DNA from: Crocinitomicaceae bacterium
Lineage (GTDB): Bacteria; Bacteroidota; Bacteroidia; Flavobacteriales_D; Crocinitomicaceae
DNA: 6,380 nucleotides
Assembly (NCBI GenBank): GCA_013215515.1
Contig: JABSPC010000274.1
Location: 1 to 6,380 of the forward strand
Reading direction: 5' to 3'
The position numbers and the translations under genes were made by a program. Positions 1 to 5,081 of the stretch are shown in pieces (position 1 is the first letter of the stretch; every line of letters starts with the position of its first letter). Under the pieces are notes generated by a model. It did no database searches. It saw only the letters and a list, made by a program, of their open reading frames with translations, and was not told the DNA's origin.

Positions 1-63
1 CCTGACATGTTCTGTCATGCCCCCATTCTATTTTTACGGTGATTTTAACAAACATACGTAAAA

Positions 64-464
64 ATGAAAAATTCAAAAATCTTAAAAGCGTACTTATTTA
101 TTTCAGGTCTTTTACTTCTAATTTTCGGGGAGCAATTTTAATAATGCCAGTAGGATTGAAAGCCAGTTTCGATGTTATTATTCCAAATGATGCGAATGTA
201 TTAAATGATGTTAGAGCCTTTTCTATGTTAACTCTTGCTATTGGAGTTTTCACAATTCTAGGTGCATTTAAAAGTAAACTGACTTATGCTGCTACCCTAA
301 TTGTGTTCGTCCAATTCCTTGCGCTCGGAATGGGAAGATTGATAAGTATTCCATTTGATGGCATGCCAATAGAAGGCAATATCATAGGAATGTCAAATGA
401 GTTTTTCTTAGGAATCTTAGGGGCTATTCTGCTTTTTAGATACAGAGAAAAAAAACAGCGCTAA
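64..464 (+). pseudogene. DUF4345-type four-helix membrane protein, frameshifted
   Basis: The downstream frame alone can be opened from a GTG at 39, but its first 30 residues are not membrane-like. Reading from the ATG at 64 instead gives MKNSKILKAYLFISGLLLLI and then FG, a perfect first membrane helix, until position 129. There the reading must slip back one base to continue as GAILIMPVGLKASFDV. One extra G in the run 127-130 would fuse the two parts into a 133-residue protein with helices near 8-29, 51-70, 73-90 and 109-127. The late GRL...DGMP...E pattern (about 91-113) resembles the DUF4345 family of small integral membrane proteins, whose function is unknown. The loss of one G in GGGGG explains the break; it may be a true mutation or a homopolymer read error. 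Family call is by motif recognition only. Confidence 0.72.
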
Positions 465-624
465 AGTTTAGGGCAATTGTTTCTGAAATGAACTCGTCAT
501 CTAGAAATCAGAGAAATTAATTTAGTTTTTTTAGGGTATTATCATTGGCTAACCATGTGCATAGCCTATCCTGAGGGGTGACTATGCATTATTGGTAGAA
601 CGCTTAGTCTACTAAAAATAACGA
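465..624. other. Intergenic region with two small hairpins
   Basis: This 160-base gap holds two inverted repeats close to the next gene. TGCATAG at 558-564 pairs perfectly with CTATGCA at 582-588; an inner stem (ATCC 568-571 with GGGT 576-579, one G-T pair) can stack inside it. TTAGT at 604-608 pairs with ACTAA at 611-615, only nine bases before the ATG at 625. A T-rich stretch near 526-532 follows no convincing stem. I see no clear promoter; TTG 545-547 with TATCCTGA 567-574 (spacer 19) is a poor match. Confidence 0.5.
558..588. repeat. Perfect 7-bp inverted repeat upstream of secreted-protein gene
   Basis: TGCATAG and CTATGCA flank a 17-base centre that can itself form a short stem. It lies 36 bases before the next start codon. 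It lacks a following T tract, so it is not a typical intrinsic terminator, and it does not carry the GTTRRRY/RYYYAAC ends of an integron attC site. It could be a protein-binding site or a leader hairpin. Confidence 0.4.
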
Positions 625-1278
625 ATGGGACTATTTGACAAACTTCATAAACCACTAACATTGGCTGTCCTGCTGACCAGCTCAATGTCTTCTTTTGCCC
701 AAACCAAGGAGGCTAGCATTCCGGATTCCGTATTCAACAAAATCTCGAATCACACCCCAGATTCCCCTGTAAGAAAAACATCATCTTCCCAGATTGAATG
801 GCTGCAAATTGACTCGTTCACTATAAATCATTACGGCGCAATGCGAGGAAGCGGACCGCGTCTTCGCACCCTTCTCATCTCTTTGCGGTTTGAAAATGGA
901 TGGAACCCATCCAAGATCGAAAAGGTGAAAGTGAAAAACCAAGCACTAGTGACCGAGCTTTGTGAAATCTATTACCATTACATGGACAGTATCGGATGGG
1001 ATCGACATTTAATCACCAAAAAACGCTTCGAATGGGACAAAATAATGCATCTCAAAATTAAATCCCCCGTCAAGTTTTCAGAAGAAGAGGAATTAAAAAT
1101 TGACTTGATTACACGTTGCCCATATTTTCTATACGAGGAAATTGGCGTGTTTCTAGATTGCAATAATCCCGATATAATAGAAGATGACATTCGAGAATTC
1201 TACGAGAAGAGACTTGAATACATTTCTTTGATTCTTTTTGAAATAAAGGAGGTCAATTATGGAAGCGAGATTTATTAG
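625..1278 (+). CDS. Secreted protein of unknown function
   Basis: I do not recognise this 217-residue protein. It starts with a plausible Sec signal peptide (basic residues to K9, hydrophobic LTLAVLLTSSMSS, cleavage after SSFAQ at about residue 26), so it is probably periplasmic or exported. The ATG at 625 is chosen because later ATGs would lose the hydrophobic core. The mature part has a Ser/Pro-rich linker (about 27-55), then a mixed, charged region with no obvious catalytic motif: IEWLQIDSFTINHYGAMRGS near 57-76, a basic KIEKVKVKNQ segment and an acidic C-terminal third (EEEELKID, IIEDDIREF). No lipobox and no type IX sorting domain are present. Its last 20 bases overlap the start of an acetyltransferase fragment in another frame, so its C-terminus may or may not be original. 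No Shine-Dalgarno sequence precedes the start. Confidence 0.7.
   Translation: MGLFDKLHKPLTLAVLLTSSMSSFAQTKEASIPDSVFNKISNHTPDSPVRKTSSSQIEWLQIDSFTINHYGAMRGSGPRLRTLLISLRFENGWNPSKIEKVKVKNQALVTELCEIYYHYMDSIGWDRHLITKKRFEWDKIMHLKIKSPVKFSEEEELKIDLITRCPYFLYEEIGVFLDCNNPDIIEDDIREFYEKRLEYISLILFEIKEVNYGSEIY
1245..1252 (+). promoter_or_regulatory. Strong Shine-Dalgarno sequence for the GNAT stub
   Basis: AAAGGAGG (followed by T) matches the canonical anti-Shine-Dalgarno tail over eight bases and sits six bases from ATG 1259. It lies inside the coding sequence of the upstream gene, where it encodes Lys-Glu-Val. Bacteroidota rarely use such sites, and no other start here has one, so it may mark foreign origin or be chance. 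Confidence 0.4.
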
Positions 1279-1336
1279 AAAATACCGTGTTGGTGATAAG
1301 CTCGAAGTGATTTCACTTTTAAAGAACTTTCCATGA
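1259..1336 (+). pseudogene. 5' stub of a GNAT acetyltransferase gene
   Basis: A 25-codon ORF starts at ATG 1259 and overlaps the end of the preceding gene. Its product, MEARFIRKYRVGDKLEVISL followed by LKNFP, looks like the first strand and helix of a GNAT acyl-CoA N-acyltransferase, where an (I)RxYxxxDxxxVxxLL pattern is usual. The acetyl-CoA-binding core that should follow is absent; after the TGA at 1334-1336 the DNA leads to the end of a convergent gene. AAAGGAGG at 1245-1252, seven bases before the ATG, is a textbook Shine-Dalgarno sequence, unlike other starts in this window. I infer a gene cut off near 1325-1336 by deletion or replacement. A real micro-protein or a chance ORF is possible. 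Confidence 0.42.
1304..1320. terminator. Weak hairpin between convergent genes
   Basis: AAGTG (1305-1309) and CACTT (1314-1318) form a short stem with an ATTT loop, extended by a G-T pair and followed by a few T residues. It sits between the plus-strand pair ending at 1278/1336 and the minus-strand gene ending at 1343, where a shared terminator would be expected. The stem is short and poor in G+C, so the call is tentative. Confidence 0.25.
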
Positions 1337-1342
1337 ATTCGT

Positions 1343-1663
1343 CTACACAAAACTAAAAACTTCACTCTCGACAGACTCCGAAGGCTCAGCAAAAAGCGGC
1401 ATTGCGTCTTGAATGATTTGTTTAATATTTTTCTGATGAAACTCAAGAGCGACTTGGTTTTCAAAAACACTATCAATGTAGATTACGTTGTTGTCTGCAT
1501 CAAATGAAGCATCCCAACTCATTGGGCCATTCTCCGCAATTTTTTCCGCAATTTGTACTTGACTTTCAATAACCAAGACCTTGAATTCCTCAAATTTTTC
1601 AGCCTTCACCTTAAATGCTCCTCGGCTGTGTAATGTTGCGATTCGGTCTTTTTTGCTTTCCAT
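1343..1663 (-). CDS. Small ABM-like (dimeric alpha/beta-barrel) protein
   Basis: This 106-residue soluble protein has no signal peptide. Residues about 13-85 follow the layout of the antibiotic biosynthesis monooxygenase-like fold: a first strand (RGAFKVK), a long helix (FEEFKVLVIESQVQIAEKIA), a Gly-containing turn, a strand with SWDASFDADNNVIYIDSVF and then ENQVALEFHQKN, where the family usually has an acidic residue, an Ala and a His before the last helix. Members of this fold include small cofactor-free monooxygenases and isomerases that act as dimers; the substrate cannot be told here. The C-terminal tail (about 90-106, SESVESEVFSFV) is acidic. It is the only minus-strand gene and faces the genes to its left. 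TAACTTTA (1693-1686) is a possible -7 element but has no -33 partner at normal distance. Confidence 0.6.
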   Translation of the reverse strand: MESKKDRIATLHSRGAFKVKAEKFEEFKVLVIESQVQIAEKIAENGPMSWDASFDADNNVIYIDSVFENQVALEFHQKNIKQIIQDAMPLFAEPSESVESEVFSFV

Positions 1664-1791
1664 AATTTTATTATCTATTGAAAAATAAAGTTACGCAGAG
1701 GTCCGCCCAAATTCCTGTCAAAACAGCTCAAATCCTTCTCAGTTTAGACTATTTCATTTGTGAAAGAAAAAGTCTACAAGCGAACTTTTAG

Positions 1792-1799
1792 TATCTTCG
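1792..1799 (+). promoter_or_regulatory. Possible -7 element of the lipoprotein gene
   Basis: TATCTTCG fits the Bacteroidota -7 pattern TAnnTTTG with one mismatch and lies 28 bases before ATG 1828. The nearest TTTG (1757-1760) is 31 bases upstream, too far for the usual 19-21-base spacer, so only half a promoter is visible. Confidence 0.3.
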
Positions 1800-1827
1800 A
1801 GAGTCTGCATTCCACATATCCTCAACA

Positions 1828-2508
1828 ATGACAATCAGAATTCTCCTGCTTCTCCTCACCGTTGTTCTTACCTCATGCGAAAGCTCCGTTAAAGAATTTC
1901 AACCAACTTCAAATGAAAAGGAGATTTCTAATCCACCCAAAGTTGAAATAAAATATACCAAATTCGACCCCATTCAGGTTCAAGGATTTGAACTCGACGG
2001 GTACAACATCGATGCCACCTATAAAATTAACTCTGTTTTAATCATCAACACCTACTCTGATGGCGATATAGAGACATCCGCAACGCCTACTAATTGGGGA
2101 GATCGATTGGTGCTCATGAAAAACGATTCTATCCTATTTCAATCCAAAGGCGTCGGTGACCCATATGAGTTTCAACCCCAATTCTACTCAAATTCAGCAA
2201 ATGACAAAGTGATCATCATCTGCCAACTTGGAAACGAAGAAAGTTATGGCGGCCAAGCATTTTTACTAGAAGATGAAGAAATCGAATTCATTGGAATGAT
2301 CGAAATTGAAAGCGAACTTGATTCCGAAGAAGAGAATTGCATGACAGACATTGTTCGCGTTTCTGAGAAAGACAACTTCATTTATTTTGACTTCGAATCA
2401 AATTCAGATTCACTGGTTTATTTAGGAGATGATAACTTTGACAGAATTAGAAGTGTAGGTGTTCGGTATGAGTTTAAAGAGCATACATTTACATTATTAG
2501 GACTTTAA
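1828..2508 (+). CDS. Acidic lipoprotein of unknown function
   Basis: The 226-residue product begins MTIRILLLLLTVVLTSC, a short lipoprotein signal peptide with the lipobox LTSC, so Cys17 should be lipidated and the protein anchored in the cell envelope. I recognise no domain. After a polar linker (about 18-45) the chain appears rich in beta strands (YKINSVLIINTYS, DRLVLMKNDSILFQ, KVIIICQLGN, FIYFDFES) with a strongly acidic stretch ELDSEEENCMTD near 163-174. Alternating strands and a GDPYEF...N.ANDKVIIIC stretch suggest a propeller-like or beta-sandwich fold, which is inference only. It heads a tightly packed plus-strand stack: the next start is nine bases after its stop. No frame damage is visible. 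Confidence 0.75.
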   Translation: MTIRILLLLLTVVLTSCESSVKEFQPTSNEKEISNPPKVEIKYTKFDPIQVQGFELDGYNIDATYKINSVLIINTYSDGDIETSATPTNWGDRLVLMKNDSILFQSKGVGDPYEFQPQFYSNSANDKVIIICQLGNEESYGGQAFLLEDEEIEFIGMIEIESELDSEEENCMTDIVRVSEKDNFIYFDFESNSDSLVYLGDDNFDRIRSVGVRYEFKEHTFTLLGL

Positions 2509-2517
2509 AACAAAACC

Positions 2518-2817
2518 ATGGAAGCAAAGGACAATCAAATTAACTACATCGAATTTCAAGCCAATGACCTAGATATTAAAGAGTTTTATACCTCAGCATT
2601 CAATTGGACATTTACCGATTACGGACCAACGTATACGGCATTTTCAGAAAGTGGAATGCAAGGTGGATTTGAAAAAACAGATGTAGCAATAATCAAAGAT
2701 CAAGTTATTGCTGCGGGCGGTAAAATTTCGAAAGACATTTTTTCTTTTCCTGGAGGCCGTAGGTTTCATTTTGTTGATCCATCTAATAACGAATTGGCCA
2801 TTTGGTCGGACAAGTAA
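2518..2817 (+). CDS. VOC/glyoxalase-fold protein with internal deletion
   Basis: The 99-residue product belongs to the vicinal oxygen chelate superfamily (glyoxalase/bleomycin-resistance type): INYIEFQANDL at 8-18, KEFYTSAFNWTFTDYGPTY at 21-39, GGFEKTD at 49-55, AAGGKISKDIFSFPGG at 65-80 and RFHFVDPSNNELAIW at 82-96. Typical members of this subgroup have about 115-120 residues. Between GGFEKTD and IKDQVIAAGG the usual stretch of about 20 residues, which carries the start of the second beta-alpha-beta module, is missing in frame (joint near 2680-2697), and one residue seems lost in NDLDIKEFY. Glu92 (NELAIW) and the first-strand Glu12, candidate metal ligands, remain, but the fold is probably incomplete. 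Substrates of this subgroup are unknown. It lies nine bases after the lipoprotein gene. It is still an open frame, so it could be expressed, but loss of function is likely. Confidence 0.78.
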   Translation: MEAKDNQINYIEFQANDLDIKEFYTSAFNWTFTDYGPTYTAFSESGMQGGFEKTDVAIIKDQVIAAGGKISKDIFSFPGGRRFHFVDPSNNELAIWSDK

Positions 2818-2831
2818 TACGATTATCTTTA
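2801..2831 (+). promoter_or_regulatory. Bacteroidota promoter for the mini-GNAT gene
   Basis: TTTG (2801-2804), a 19-base spacer and TATCTTTA (2824-2831) fit the Bacteroidota consensus TTTG-N19-21-TAnnTTTG. The -33 element lies inside the last codons of the VOC gene. The leader would be very short, with ATG 2842 about ten bases after the -7 element. This supports the start chosen at 2842 and means the stack need not be one transcript. Confidence 0.6.
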
Positions 2832-2841
2832 AAAGAAAAAC

Positions 2842-3138
2842 ATGACAGTTCAACAATCAGAGTCAGATTCCAAAGGATCATTTTTCATTGAATTGGATGG
2901 AAAAAAACACACGGAAATGACGTGTTCAAAGGCTTGTACAGATCGAATTATAATTGATCACACCGAAGTTGATCCAGAATTAAGAGGAACTGGAGCAGGA
3001 AAAAAGATGGTTGAAGCAGCCGTTCTTTATGCCAGAGAAAAAGGCATTAGCATAATTCCACTTTGTGTTTTCGCCCGCTCAGTTTTTGATAAGACACCTG
3101 AGTATAAAGATGTATTGTACATCAATACATATCAATGA
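2842..3138 (+). CDS. YjdJ-type mini-GNAT N-acetyltransferase
   Basis: The 98-residue product is a one-domain GNAT protein of the short type (about 90 residues) found across bacteria. It has FFIELDGKKHTEMT (14-27), the strand RIIIDHTEVDP (35-45), the acetyl-CoA pyrophosphate loop ELRGTGAGKKMVEAA (46-60), a helix, then SIIPLCVFARSVFDKTPEYKDVL (70-92). Family members usually read LCPFA at 74-78; here the Pro is Val, while the Cys is kept. C28 and C32 (MTCSKACTD) stand where Tyr and Gly are usual in my memory of the family. The tail YINTYQ extends past the usual end. The acceptor substrate is unknown. It has its own promoter, and its stop overlaps the next gene's ATG in ATGA, so the two are probably translationally coupled. 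It probably folds, but the substitutions hint at relaxed constraint. Confidence 0.82.
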   Translation: MTVQQSESDSKGSFFIELDGKKHTEMTCSKACTDRIIIDHTEVDPELRGTGAGKKMVEAAVLYAREKGISIIPLCVFARSVFDKTPEYKDVLYINTYQ

Positions 3139-3528
3139 GATTTCTAATAATTATATGTTTGCTCGGGTTTACAAGTTGCCAGAGCAACAACAATTCAGGC
3201 AATGACTCCAACGATAAACCTCAAAAAACAGATCGAATTATTTCTCCTAATCAACCTGGAGACAATCCACCTGATGTCTACAAGGAAAAATGTAACCTGT
3301 CATATGTTTAATAACTATGCAACAGGGCCGAAAACAAGAGGGATACTCGACCGGGCTCCATCCCGAACCTGGCTTGAGCAATTTATCACAAATGAAGATT
3401 CATTACTCAGAGTTGAAGACAAGTACACCATGGAAATTCAGAATTGGTCTCCTTGGAAGGGGTACCATCAAAATCCAAACATGGAAAAAGATGATCTCGA
3501 TAAATTGATTGATTACATCACCCAGTGA
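3135..3528 (+). pseudogene. Lipoprotein cytochrome c, frameshifted at haem motif
   Basis: The ATG at 3135 overlaps the upstream stop (ATGA). It gives a lipoprotein signal MRFLIIICLLGFTSC (lipobox FTSC, Cys15), a long polar Asn/Asp linker, and VYKEKCNL before a stop at 3309-3311. The frame used from 3298 on continues as CHMFNNYATGPKTRGILDRA and on to a C-terminal helix ending LDKLIDYITQ. Inserting two bases (CTGTGTCAT instead of CTGTCAT at 3297-3303) restores C53-N-L-C56-H57, a CxxCH haem c site, and a 131-residue class I-type cytochrome c with GP...R...W and Met117 (NPNM) as likely sixth ligand. The intact protein would be a membrane-anchored periplasmic electron carrier. As read, no haem could be attached. 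A stray ATG at 3202 opens the second frame but yields a false N-terminus. Mutation and read error are both possible. Confidence 0.8.
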
Positions 3529-3531
3529 GTA

Positions 3532-4050
3532 ATGACCCAAATCATAGAAACAAAACGATTAATTCTAAGAGAGTTCACACTTGACGATTTTGAAGCCGTA
3601 TATGAATTTGGCTCTAATTTGGAAGTTCAAAAATATACGGGAGATTCCTTAATTGAATCACGAGAAACTGCAAAGGAATTGATCAAGAAAGTCTGGTACC
3701 ATGACTACAAAAAATACGGATATGGGAGATGGGCTGTGATCTACAAACCAGACAATAAACTGATTGGTTTTGCTGGACTCAAGTATTTAATCGAGATTGA
3801 TGAAAGCGATATTGGTTTTCGTTTCCTGCCCGAATATTGGGGAAAAGGAATTGCCACAGAAGCCTCACTTCCAATCATCGATTATGGGTTTGAAAAACTA
3901 GGTCTCAAGAGAATTATTGGAATCGCGATGCCCGATAATATTGCCTCCTGTAAAGTCCTAGAAAAAATCGGGCTGACCTTCGACAGAGTAGATGGTTACG
4001 ATGGTGACGGCGGAAAATACAATTGGTACAAAATGGATCAACCCGAATAA
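3532..4050 (+). CDS. RimJ/RimL-type GNAT N-acetyltransferase
   Basis: This 172-residue protein has the full length and layout of the RimJ/RimL branch of GNAT acetyltransferases, which transfer acetyl groups from acetyl-CoA to protein N-termini or small amines in the cytoplasm. It has IIETKRLILREFTLDDFEAV (4-23), NKLIGFAGLKYL (strands beta 3-4), DIGFRFLPEYWGKGIATEA (the YWGKGIATEA part is the acetyl-CoA loop), a helix and strand GLKRIIGIAMPDN, and NIASCKVLEKIGL, the conserved N..S..VLEK.G motif. The ATG at 3532 starts three bases after the cytochrome stop, giving an operon-like arrangement; no separate promoter is visible. It is one of the few genes here with no visible damage. The natural substrate cannot be predicted. 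Confidence 0.9.
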   Translation: MTQIIETKRLILREFTLDDFEAVYEFGSNLEVQKYTGDSLIESRETAKELIKKVWYHDYKKYGYGRWAVIYKPDNKLIGFAGLKYLIEIDESDIGFRFLPEYWGKGIATEASLPIIDYGFEKLGLKRIIGIAMPDNIASCKVLEKIGLTFDRVDGYDGDGGKYNWYKMDQPE

Positions 4051-4181
4051 AATATCCTTTACGTTTTGATGGTTGAATTACCGCTATTGCAAAGCGAATG
4101 TAATCGGTTTCCCCCCTTAGAAACATTAACAGGGCAATTGATAATTTGCACATCAACAAAATACTGCTTAAATTACTCAAG
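4051..4181. other. Intergenic region before the apyrase pseudogene
   Basis: This 131-base gap contains a run of six C (4111-4116) inside a weak hairpin, GTTTC (4107-4111) with GAAAC (4120-4124), and a second imperfect hairpin, GCAATTGATAATTTGC (4134-4149). I see no promoter with normal spacing before ATG 4182 and no small ORF worth naming. Confidence 0.4.
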
Positions 4182-4951
4182 ATGAAAACTTTACTAATCA
4201 TATGTGCACTGCTTATTTCGGGTCAATATGAAGGGTTATATGGTTAGACTGCACTGAACTATTTAGACGATGCCTTTGATCCAAATCAAGAGCGCGAGTC
4301 GTTATTAGAAATAGGGGAGCCTCAACTCAAATCGCATTTCTTGCAGATGGCGCTTCAAGTTCAGATGTTCTTCACAGAAAATATTTAAGCGCTGAATTTG
4401 ATCTTTATGCAAAAAATTACCTCAACATGGGACAAGATAGAGCCCAAGAAATAGCAGGAGTTCCTAGTTGCTACCCTATTGGATATTCACTTGATAGAAA
4501 AATGGGATTGGGTGACTTTAATAAGTGTAGTGCAGAAATGCTCCCTACTTTCAATAACTTATGTGACTCACTCGAAGTTCCGGATTGCTTATTCAACGCA
4601 GGCTTTAAATCGAATCCAGAAAACGAATATATAGCCATCGCTGCATTTTATTATACGCTCGACTTCTTTGGATTTGAGGATAAAGTAAACCTTGACTCAC
4701 TTCAAAGTAGAGGACAGGATTTCTGCGAAAAATCTTGGGATGATATCAATACAGAATACGATATTCCGGAAGCTTATTTAAAATCATATTGCTTTAACTC
4801 TTCTTACTTTTGGACATTGTTCACGCGAGGATATGGTTTGAACAAAGAGTTTGTAATCAAAACGAAGAACGAAATTAAGGACGTAGAAGTTAGTTGGACT
4901 TTAGGTGCAATTATTGACCTGGAAATGGGATATATACCAGAGAAACACTAG
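4182..4951 (+). pseudogene. Apyrase (NTPDase, GDA1/CD39 family) pseudogene
   Basis: Nucleoside triphosphate diphosphohydrolases strip phosphates from NTPs and NDPs outside the cytoplasm and carry five apyrase conserved regions (ACR1-5). Here a signal-peptide start, MKTLLIICALL, runs directly into ISGQYEGLYG and, after a TAG at 4245-4247 where the family has Trp (YGW), TALNYL: this is ACR3. ACR1 and ACR2 are gone. In frame with the start the text reaches LLEIG at 4314, then the frame must slip back one base in GGGG (4314-4317) to read GASTQIAF, completing ACR4 (normally GGASTQI). ACR5 follows as YAKNYLNMGQDRA, then the Cys-rich C-terminal lobe with FYYTLDFF, FCEKSWDDI, YLKSYCFNSSYFW, GYGL and VSWTLGAI. 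With a Trp and one G restored it would be 256 residues against about 350-400 for the family. The ORF opened at ATG 4427 is only the C-terminal remnant. Three separate lesions make it non-functional. Confidence 0.85.
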
Positions 4952-4963
4952 TTCAATTGAACT
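4950..4963. repeat. 14-bp perfect palindrome at the apyrase stop codon
   Basis: AGTTCAATTGAACT is a perfect palindrome that begins within the TAG stop (4949-4951). With one bulged base region it extends outward (CTA 4948-4950 with TAG 4965-4967). There is no T tract after it. It could be part of a terminator or a regulator-binding site. Confidence 0.4.
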
Positions 4964-5025
4964 GTAGCAATTTAGCTTATTCTTAACAAACCATTGACAC
5001 TTTTTACCATGCGTAGAAGGTTAAA

Positions 5026-5056
5026 TTGATATTGTCATTTATGTGCTTTACCTTTA
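5026..5056 (+). promoter_or_regulatory. Bacteroidota promoter for the type IX cargo gene
   Basis: TTG (5026-5028), a 20-base spacer and TACCTTTA (5049-5056) match the Bacteroidota sigma factor pattern. Transcription would begin around 5061-5063, leaving a leader of about 20 bases before ATG 5082. No Shine-Dalgarno sequence is present. Confidence 0.6.
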
Positions 5057-5081
5057 GTTCAAACACTACAAATTCATTCCT

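Noticed and set aside
3..17. Inverted repeat TGACA-N5-TGTCA at the window edge
   Set aside because: Five base pairs only, with no flanking context to give it meaning.
29..36. TATTTTTA as -7 element of the DUF4345-like gene
   Set aside because: No TTG/TTTG element lies 19-21 bases upstream, and such a string is common in AT-rich DNA.
1153..1476. Minus-strand ORF of 107 codons
   Set aside because: It overlaps two better genes in other frames, has a basic, low-information translation and no recognisable motif.
1686..1722. Minus-strand promoter of the ABM-like gene (TAACTTTA with TTTG)
   Set aside because: The two possible TTTG elements give spacers of 14 and 25 bases, both outside the usual range.
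3202..3528. Independent 108-residue protein starting at ATG 3202
   Set aside because: Its first 32 residues are the off-frame reading of the cytochrome's polar linker; only the part from 3298 on is protein-like, and it belongs to the cytochrome gene starting at 3135.
39..4181. Integron-like gene-cassette array (small accessory genes such as GNAT and VOC in one direction)
   Set aside because: No attC-type sites are visible; several neighbours are separated by only 3-24 bases or overlap, leaving no room for recombination sites, and no integrase is present.
3914..4201. Minus-strand ORF of 95 codons
   Set aside because: It is antisense to the end of the intact GNAT gene and to the gap after it; it shows no motif and an odd Arg-rich C-terminus.
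4427..4951. Independent 174-residue protein starting at ATG 4427
   Set aside because: The same frame is open and apyrase-like upstream of this ATG (GASTQIAF and the following residues), so it is a C-terminal remnant, not a native start.
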